64,000 nt of DNA. It comes from Chrysomallon squamiferum. Lineage: Eukaryota > Mollusca > Gastropoda > Neomphalida > Peltospiridae. Under the pieces are notes generated by a model that was not told the origin of the DNA, made no database searches, and saw nothing but the letters and a program-made list of their open reading frames with translations. The stretch spans positions 17,622,342-17,686,341 of the forward strand of contig CM022679.1 in the NCBI GenBank assembly GCA_012295275.1, in the 5' to 3' direction. The position numbers were made by a program, and so were the translations under genes. Positions 57,586 to 64,000 of this stretch are shown piece by piece; the first letter of the stretch is position 1, and each line of letters starts with the position of its first letter.

Positions 57586-58025
57586 ACACGTTACAACCAT
57601 ATCCCAAAAATCCACATATATTTTGTTTACACTATGCTATAAATGTGTGCTATAGGTAAATAAATAAAAGAGAAGGAACACATTTTATTTCGAAACCTTT
57701 TAATACATATGAAAATAATTCCAACATCTTCAGTTGTTAGCACTTGATGCAAGTTAAGAAAAAAGTTGTAAACACTTGTACTAACTCAGTATATAGAGAT
57801 AGGTAATAAGTTAAATAATACACTGTTAACGCGAACTTTTAAATCGAAACGACTTCAATCATTCATTCATTAAAGCAGTGAGAAATCACCCTATATTTTA
57901 CGAACAAAATAACATGTTTATAGCAAAATATATCTAATAAATCGAACAAAATGTTATTACAGAAAATGTTCATTTTACACAATATTGCTGAATATCAAAG
58001 GACATTCAGATTTCAGCCTATTATA
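57586..58025. other. Spacer and zinc-finger gene 3' UTR
   Basis: No coding sequence. On the minus strand AATAAA (plus-strand TTTATT at 57684-57689) is a plausible polyadenylation signal about 340 bp past the zinc-finger stop. Confidence 0.5.
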
Positions 58026-59746
58026 TTACAAAATATTTTTGTGCATGTTTCTCTGATGTCTATACACATTTCCTGATTGGGCAAACAATTTTCCGCATAT
58101 GTTGCATTTGAAAGGTTTATCTCCTGTATGAACGCGACAATGCTTGCTCCACGTAGATCGGTCACTGAAGCTTCGCTTGCAGATATCACACTTAAATGGT
58201 CGTTCACCAGTGTGAGTTCGTTTGTGAGTCCTCATGGAACTTTTCAGCCTAAATTCTTTCTCACAAATATCACAGATAAAAGTTTTTTCTTTTCTGTTCA
58301 TTTTCTCTATTTCCACAAATTGAGGTATGTTATTTTGTATATCATAAGATATACCGCTTTCTTTTAACACATTCAGACCTGACAGTCGTGTTTTCTGTTC
58401 ATTTCCTGATTTCCCATTTCCCTTACATTTTACGATAGATGACTGCATGGTTGCATCTTCTGAAATACCTCTACAAAGAGATAATGGTGTTGGCGAGTAT
58501 CCAACACTGGAATGGTTTTCATTCGTTCTCGTTAAAATGTCAGTATTCAATGATGGCATAAAAGTGTATTTATCAAATTCATTCCAGTTTTGGTTGTCTT
58601 CTGGCTTTAAACTGTCTCTTTCTTCTTTAGATTTCCAGGTGTACATTTCTGTTTCGTCACGTTCGTCCTCTCTTGTATCGATATTGTCGAGAGCTTCATC
58701 TAGGATGCTTTCGTTTACTGACTTGTAATTGATGTCTGGAATGGAATGATGATAACTAAGTGTCGATTCTTCTGTCATGATGCTCTCAGCTATGTTCGGC
58801 GTGAACTGTAATGTAATGGATCTTGGGGTATACTGACAGCTAGGTAACAAATACTGTTTTTGCACCCTCTCTTTTAACAGTGTGTTCATTTCAGAACGTC
58901 GACAGGCGTATCTCGTTGAATGGTTCCGAAGATTCTGACTGATCATCTTATTAGCAGAAGAGAAGTTATCATCAAAGGTGAAGGTCGGATTTTCAGACGG
59001 TAGCGGTGCAACTGGTGATGTTATATAGAAACCATCTCCGCACACCCTGTAACTGATCTTTGTCAGAAAGTCACACACATCTTCACCATGGTTTAAGGAA
59101 ACTATATAAATATAAATATAAATATAAATATATCTTGAACGAAATAATATATTAATGCATGTACTAAAGACAGTTGTTTTTATATTTACTTTATTAATTT
59201 ATTAGTGTAGTAACATTAAACTTTAGAGAACAACAATAAATCAATACATAATTTTCTAGATGATTAAAATATACTGGGCAGTTAAACTTACTGGTAGAAG
59301 AAATTTTCAACTGAAGAGGACATTTCACGAGATAACGTGCATCATCTGAAAAATATAGCATTTATAAATTTCAAATAACGTTTGAAAAGTTTATTTTTAA
59401 TGAAACATAAATACACACGCAGTTCCACATACGTAGTTTATACAATATAAACCTTTGTTAATGGTTTTGGATAGGCATGACAGCCTTACATCTAGAAAAC
59501 TGGACTTAGATAAATCTTTTAAATGTAGAATTGTCAGGAAGGGTAGTCGTTTTATACAAAATGTATTTGAGATTTATTTATCGAGAGAAAGATCATATAT
59601 TGTTAATCGTGTTATTAAATATACATGAATTATACAAATGATTTCAGTACATTTTTAAAAGTTTGACACAAGTATATATAATTATATCGAATAATAAATA
59701 GAATACCCCTACAAATACCTTCGTTTTTCATTCTAACAGCATCCAT
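58026..59746 (-). CDS. C2H2 zinc-finger protein, three C-terminal fingers
   Basis: Complete 385-aa protein. Exons in transcript order: 59719-59746 (MDAVRMKNE), 59292-59345, 58026-59101; stop TAA at 58028-58026. Phases fit (1 then 1), and all introns are GT-AG. The first 300 residues are rich in Ser/Thr/Glu with no recognised domain. Three tandem C2H2 fingers sit at about 302-324, 330-352 and 358-381, joined by TGERPFK and TGDKPFK linkers, which indicates sequence-specific DNA binding in the nucleus. A probable transcription factor of the Krueppel type; I cannot assign an orthologue. The third finger has an extra residue between its histidines (HQRNMH). It ends just after the last finger. An alternative is a lineage-specific family member with no vertebrate counterpart. 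Confidence 0.88.
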
Positions 59747-61274
59747 TCGGTACTTCTAATCAAGCAATTTACAACTGATAAATGAGTAAATTCTTGAACC
59801 TTGAAAAAAATTGTCGTGCTAATCAGAGCAAGCTGTTGTGAAGCACATTAAATTCTTCCATATGCTGAATATTTATACTGGTAAACAGTTCTTAAAATAA
59901 CAAGTGAGTACTGTTTAAAACTATTCTGTCAGTTGTCTAACAGTGAACTGACACTGTTAGAGCGATGTCATATTTGTGAACAATGTTACATTGATTATCT
60001 ATTGTTTTGCAGTTACGTTATACAAACATGTCATGTAGCTGGTAAGTTTATTAACATTTATTTGATTGATGTCGTTAATCTTTTGATTAACATTCATTCT
60101 AATAAATATTTTATTTTTTAATTATTTTTTAAACTATTTAAAAAGTAAAAAAAAAAAAAAAAATATATATAAATAATAACGATAATAATAATAATAATAA
60201 TAAAATTAAATGTAATTCATGTGCACATAATTAATATGACAAACAGACACATTTTGATTTTTTTAGATAAAATTAAGAGTTCTATGCCATTGAGGATATA
60301 AATAAATTTTTACACAAAATATTAACCAGTAAGAAAAATTAATTTTTTGGCTACATTGCTTCAGACTACCAAATTAGTGACTCTGTCTACTGTGCCTAAT
60401 AGAAGTGTACCACACAGTCCAATGGTTATACAAATGACAGGATTAGCTGAAACAAAAATGAAAAGAAAAAAGAAAAACAACAACAAACAAAAAAACATGA
60501 AAAGAAAGCAAAACAGACAAATGTCACTACTAATAAATATATAAATAAATAGTAAATAAATAAATAAATTAAAATTTATAAATAATAATAATAATAATAA
60601 CAACAACAACAACAACAAAAAAGAAAAGAAAAAGAACAACGACGACTTGCTGTATTTATTTTTTGTCTTATAGGCTGAACAACTCAGTTTGTTTTCTTTA
60701 ATTATTGAGCATCCGGTATTATGTAGGAGACAAAAAACCAACAACAAAAAAACAAAAAACAAAAAAACATCAACAACAACAACAACAACAAAAATACAAC
60801 TCACCCCCACAAAAAGTAAATAAATAAATAAACCCACAAAACAACAAACAAACAAACCAAACCAAACAATAAATAAATAAATAAGTCCCCAAACTGAAAT
60901 AATTTCTGCATAACATGTTTATTATTATAACTTGTAATTCTGGCCTCTGTATATATATATACGTATATATGTGGACTTTAAGCTTATTTCACATTTTAAC
61001 TTCTATCGTTCCTTTTTCTTCCGTTGTGAGAATTAACTTGTGGATATTTATTTATTTATTTATTTATTATTATTTTTGAATCCAGAAAATATGTCAGATA
61101 TAATCCTTTGAAAAGTATTTAAATATATACATAAAACAGGCAATATTCAGTCTTATTGTGATTTTTTTATAGGGTATAAAGTCTATGTTGTTTATATTAT
61201 AAATATAATTATCTAGTCACTAAATCAGTGAATCAACTTGATTATCATGTTTTGCCAACGTTTGGATTTTCTAT

Positions 61275-61309
<35 letters not shown>

Positions 61310-61603
61310 TTAAGTTGAATTCAGTATTTCAGCTTAATATCCGAGAATTCTGTATTACAGTATTCATTATTCATTCTGTTTTAAATTTCATGGTTAATTT
61401 TTGTCAGAATCCAGTCTGAAATGTCCAGCTAATAGTTTTGTTAGGTTACAATTCAGTAAAACATTTTCAAGATATTAATTCGTAAACATTTCTTGCATTT
61501 TTAAAAAGTAATATTCATGGAACAAATTAATTAACTACAGGAAAGTCTTGTGGAAAGTCTTATTTTCATTATAATATATTATTTATATTTATATTTATAT
61601 TTA

Positions 61604-61642
<39 letters not shown>

Positions 61643-61643
61643 A
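59747..61643. other. Gene-free region upstream of the zinc-finger gene
   Basis: AT-rich DNA with runs of AAT/AAC, AAAC and TA simple sequence (about 60180-60900 is almost entirely A-rich low complexity). The zinc-finger promoter should lie next to 59747; no clear motif was seen. A long Leu/Phe/Val frame on the minus strand at 60361-60855 is a product of the A-rich repeats. Confidence 0.55.
61604..61642. repeat. (ATT)n microsatellite
   Basis: About 13 units, ending 2 bp before the left TA of the 1.3-kb element. Confidence 0.95.
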
Positions 61644-61645
61644 TA

Positions 61646-62284
61646 GGGGGTAAGGTGGGTGTAATTCTGGCCCCCAGGGTATATTATGACTTACAGCAAT
61701 TTTACTGTTCTATCCAGGCTTCTGAAACTTTGTTGATATAAATATAACCTTACTACCTCTCATTAGAACAAAGGATATAGGTAAACACCCATTTACACAT
61801 GGAGATAGTGAAAACAACAAGGTTGTAAAAAACGTGCATTTTGAGGTTTCAAAAATGAGTGTTATTTGTTTAATTCTTTAGACATAAGATTAGTGATAAC
61901 TTTTAACTGGTAAATATAAAATCAATTATTAAGTTCAGCAGAAGAAAATTGATTAATATGTGGTAATTAGGCAAGGAGTGTGTGTTTTATTTTACTGCAG
62001 CACTTGGGGCAATTCTGGCCCTCATGGATGGGGTAAATCTGTCCCCTAGATGTGATGGTGAAATCAATAGTTTTGGCATTGATAGTCCATTCTGAGTTTT
62101 ATTTAGGTTTTTTGAAACAATTGAAAGTCCACGGTCCATCTGGTGGGGCATGTCATCAAACTTCAAATAAAATGAAGAGGATAAGGTATGCCAAGGCACT
62201 GACAGACAAAAGTGTCATGAGGTATGAAAAAGAAGAAGAGGAAGGACGAAGAAAAGGCAGTGAGAGAGAGAAAAGGTGAGAGAG

Positions 62285-62318
<34 letters not shown>

Positions 62319-62959
62319 ACAAAAAAAAAAAAAAAAAAAAAAACAGAAGAAGATACCAAAGGCAAAACGGCTGCTCAGTTTGAATGCTACAGCAGAACCG
62401 GTGGATGCACTCAAAGAAAACGTTGGTGGTTATGAGACTGAACTAGAAGACCGAGATGTAGTAGATACACAAGTAAAATGTGAACACTGGCAGAGTTGAT
62501 CATAGGATGTGGCAGGTGCCCAAATTGGTGTTGTCTTGATCCTTGCCCAAACCTCGAAATCCCAGCTGGTGCAGACTTGAAAGATATTGTATTCTTGTGT
62601 GATATTTGTCAAGGAGTTTAGTTTATTGAAGTTTTGAATCTGACTTGTATTAGGATTAGGACAAATTATTATTAGTAATAGACATTGATTACATAGCAAT
62701 AATCAGTACAACAAATTTGAGGACCAAAATACATCATGAATATGGTGGCCAGGTTTATCTCAAATCATTGGGGCAAATCTGGCCATTGATAAAAAAATTT
62801 AAACCCGGTTCCCATTTCAAAAGCATAAGCACTACGCATATAGTATTTGTGCATACTGAAGCAGAAATGCATATTCTATACATTATTCACTCCATTTTGT
62901 TGTTTCCTTTTGTCTGTGAAGCTGTAGATGAGGTTGAATGGACAGGGGCCACCTTACCC
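61646..62959. mobile_element. 1.3-kb TA-flanked DNA transposon, decayed
   Basis: Flanked by TA (61644-61645 and 62960-62961). The left end GGGGGTAAGGTGG and the reverse complement of the right end GGGTAAGGTGG form a short terminal inverted repeat. A motif GGGCAATTCTGGCC or close variant recurs near the left end (about 61660), at 62007-62020 and at 62771-62784, perhaps as transposase binding sites. A fragmentary plus-strand frame (about 62350-62640) is Cys-containing and interrupted by stops; it could be a transposase tail. Two long A runs (62287-62315, 62321-62343) interrupt it. TA duplication suggests the Tc1/mariner/pogo superfamily. Confidence 0.75.
62287..62343. repeat. Paired poly(A) tracts
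   Basis: 29 A, then TGGAC, then 23 A, inside the 1.3-kb element. Lys-rich and Phe-rich frames here are artefacts. Confidence 0.9.
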
Positions 62960-62961
62960 TA

Positions 62962-63303
62962 CATCTCGCACGTTTTTCTATGATTTCATGCTTTAATTCA
63001 GTGGACATCATCCGCTTCTTTTTCTCAGCACTGTCCTTTGCACTTATTTTGTTAGGATCCATAGAAATTTGGCAAAATACTGCACAAAACGCCAGTACAA
63101 CAAAACAGAGATGCTTCCACGCGAGGTAATGTGAAGCGAACTAGTGAGACGCGTGATATAGGGCAAATGCTGTGTTGTTCGTTGCGCCAACTAACTCTTA
63201 ACTCGGGTTTTGGCTCGCAGCTCAGAGCAAAAACTCGACCAGGCGACTGCTCGTAACTCGGAAAACTCGTAAGTTGGTACACTCCTAAGTCAAGGTACCA
63301 CTG
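62962..63303 (-). mobile_element. Tigger/pogo-type transposon, truncated (copy 2)
   Basis: It shares with copy 1 (13623-14341) the transposase start (Met at 63062, MDPNKISAKDSAEKKKRMMS on the minus strand), the untranslated leader and the end CAGTGGTACCTTGA (reverse complement), with TA at 63304-63305. The other end is missing: similarity stops where the 1.3-kb TA-flanked element begins, after about 30 codons of transposase. Confidence 0.85.
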
Positions 63304-63305
63304 TA

Positions 63306-63823
63306 TCTTCCTTTCTCATAATATTTCGAAACCTCTGCTTTGATTGGCTAATTTAATACACGTTTCTGCCCTTTTTATGATAATCGCTTTATAAAAAGAG
63401 AAAACTTATATATAGCCAAACACAAGATAAGTTACTAATTTCCATTAATTTCCTGTAAGTAAATCTGTTAATCACGTTACACATAATTTGTCTATATTCG
63501 GGCAATGCGTTTTGTTACTAATGATTGACTTACACATCGACGTACTTCAGCTTGCTCATATTTTCGTTAATTTATTAATATACACAATTTGCCATTACTG
63601 CATCAACAACGAAGTCCTTACGTGTAAAAACGCGCGCGTGCGTGTCTGTAAATAAATAAATAAATAAATAAATAAAGCAAGAAAGAATATGAGTCACCAA
63701 AAATGGAACACTTCAGTTTTTCTCAATATAAGACTTGATATTGTCTTTTTACAAATGAAATCCTACAATTTCTCAGTTGTATGACAAGTAATGGGTCTTC
63801 TCTACCTGCTGAAACAACTTCAG

Positions 63824-63875
<52 letters not shown>

Positions 63876-64000
63876 TTTCTTGTGTTGCAATTTTAAGAGT
63901 AAAAAAGTGGATATTTTTGCCATTATAATGTAAAGTAATTATACTAGGACATTTCTTCATCATTTATTATCAGAAATAGGTGGTGAGGTTTCTCCTAATT
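63306..64000. other. Gene-free right end
   Basis: No supported coding region. It holds an AAAT run (about 63648-63676), an (ATA)n microsatellite (63824-63874) and otherwise unremarkable AT-rich DNA. Confidence 0.6.
63824..63874. repeat. (ATA)n microsatellite
   Basis: About 17 units. The Tyr-rich minus-strand frame across it is an artefact. Confidence 0.95.

Noticed and set aside
59933-60121. Short plus-strand frame with an internal acceptor/donor pair near 60012-60041
   Set aside because: A micro-exon is possible but there is no coding signal or similarity; chance is more likely.
60361-60855. 164-codon minus-strand Leu/Phe/Val frame resembling a membrane protein
   Set aside because: It is the reverse of A-rich AAC/AAT/AAAC repeats; its composition is explained by the repeat.

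Overview
The window is nuclear DNA from an animal. Six protein-coding genes are split by GT-AG introns of roughly 0.1 to 2.6 kb, in AT-rich DNA full of microsatellites and decayed DNA transposons. The proteins resemble widely conserved bilaterian families. Intron density, AT richness and the repeat style fit a lophotrochozoan, most likely a mollusc, but nothing here fixes the species. There are no operons, CRISPR arrays or prokaryotic signals. Exons were built by hand from splice sites and family similarity, and in every complete model the reading phases sum to one open frame.

Layout. At 1-1167 (+) lies the 3' end of a GABA transaminase gene (ABAT copy A). At 6017-21562 (+) lies a complete second, tandem ABAT gene (copy B, 13 coding exons, 497 aa). 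GTPBP1 (10 coding exons, 608 aa) is on the minus strand at 23086-28740, tail to tail with ABAT-B. A Josephin-domain deubiquitinase (JOSD1/2-like, 3 coding exons, 239 aa) is on the plus strand at 31064-32435, head to head with GTPBP1. A long gene-free stretch of about 8.8 kb follows, then SNX29 (RUN, coiled coil, PX; 22 coding exons, 794 aa) on the minus strand at 41272-53435. RPL10 (5 coding exons, 220 aa) is on the plus strand at 53828-55763 and diverges from SNX29 across about 390 bp that probably hold a shared promoter. A three-finger C2H2 zinc-finger gene (3 coding exons, 385 aa) is on the minus strand at 58026-59746.

Mobile DNA. A LINE fragment sits in ABAT-B intron 5, a Tigger/pogo element in intron 6 and an 817-bp TA-flanked inverted-repeat element in intron 12. 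A 740-bp hAT element with a perfect 8-bp target duplication lies downstream of JOSD. A 1.5-kb inverted-repeat element, perhaps nested, lies downstream of RPL10. A 1.3-kb TA-flanked element abuts a second, truncated Tigger copy near the right end.

The genes do not form one pathway: GABA catabolism, mRNA/translation-linked GTPase, deubiquitination, endosomal sorting, ribosome and transcription factor. The most informative features are the diverged ABAT tandem pair, the JOSD-GTPBP1 head-to-head arrangement (also seen in vertebrates, from memory), the compact SNX29/RPL10 divergent promoter, and several well-delimited transposons. I found no convincing evidence of a wholly new biological system.
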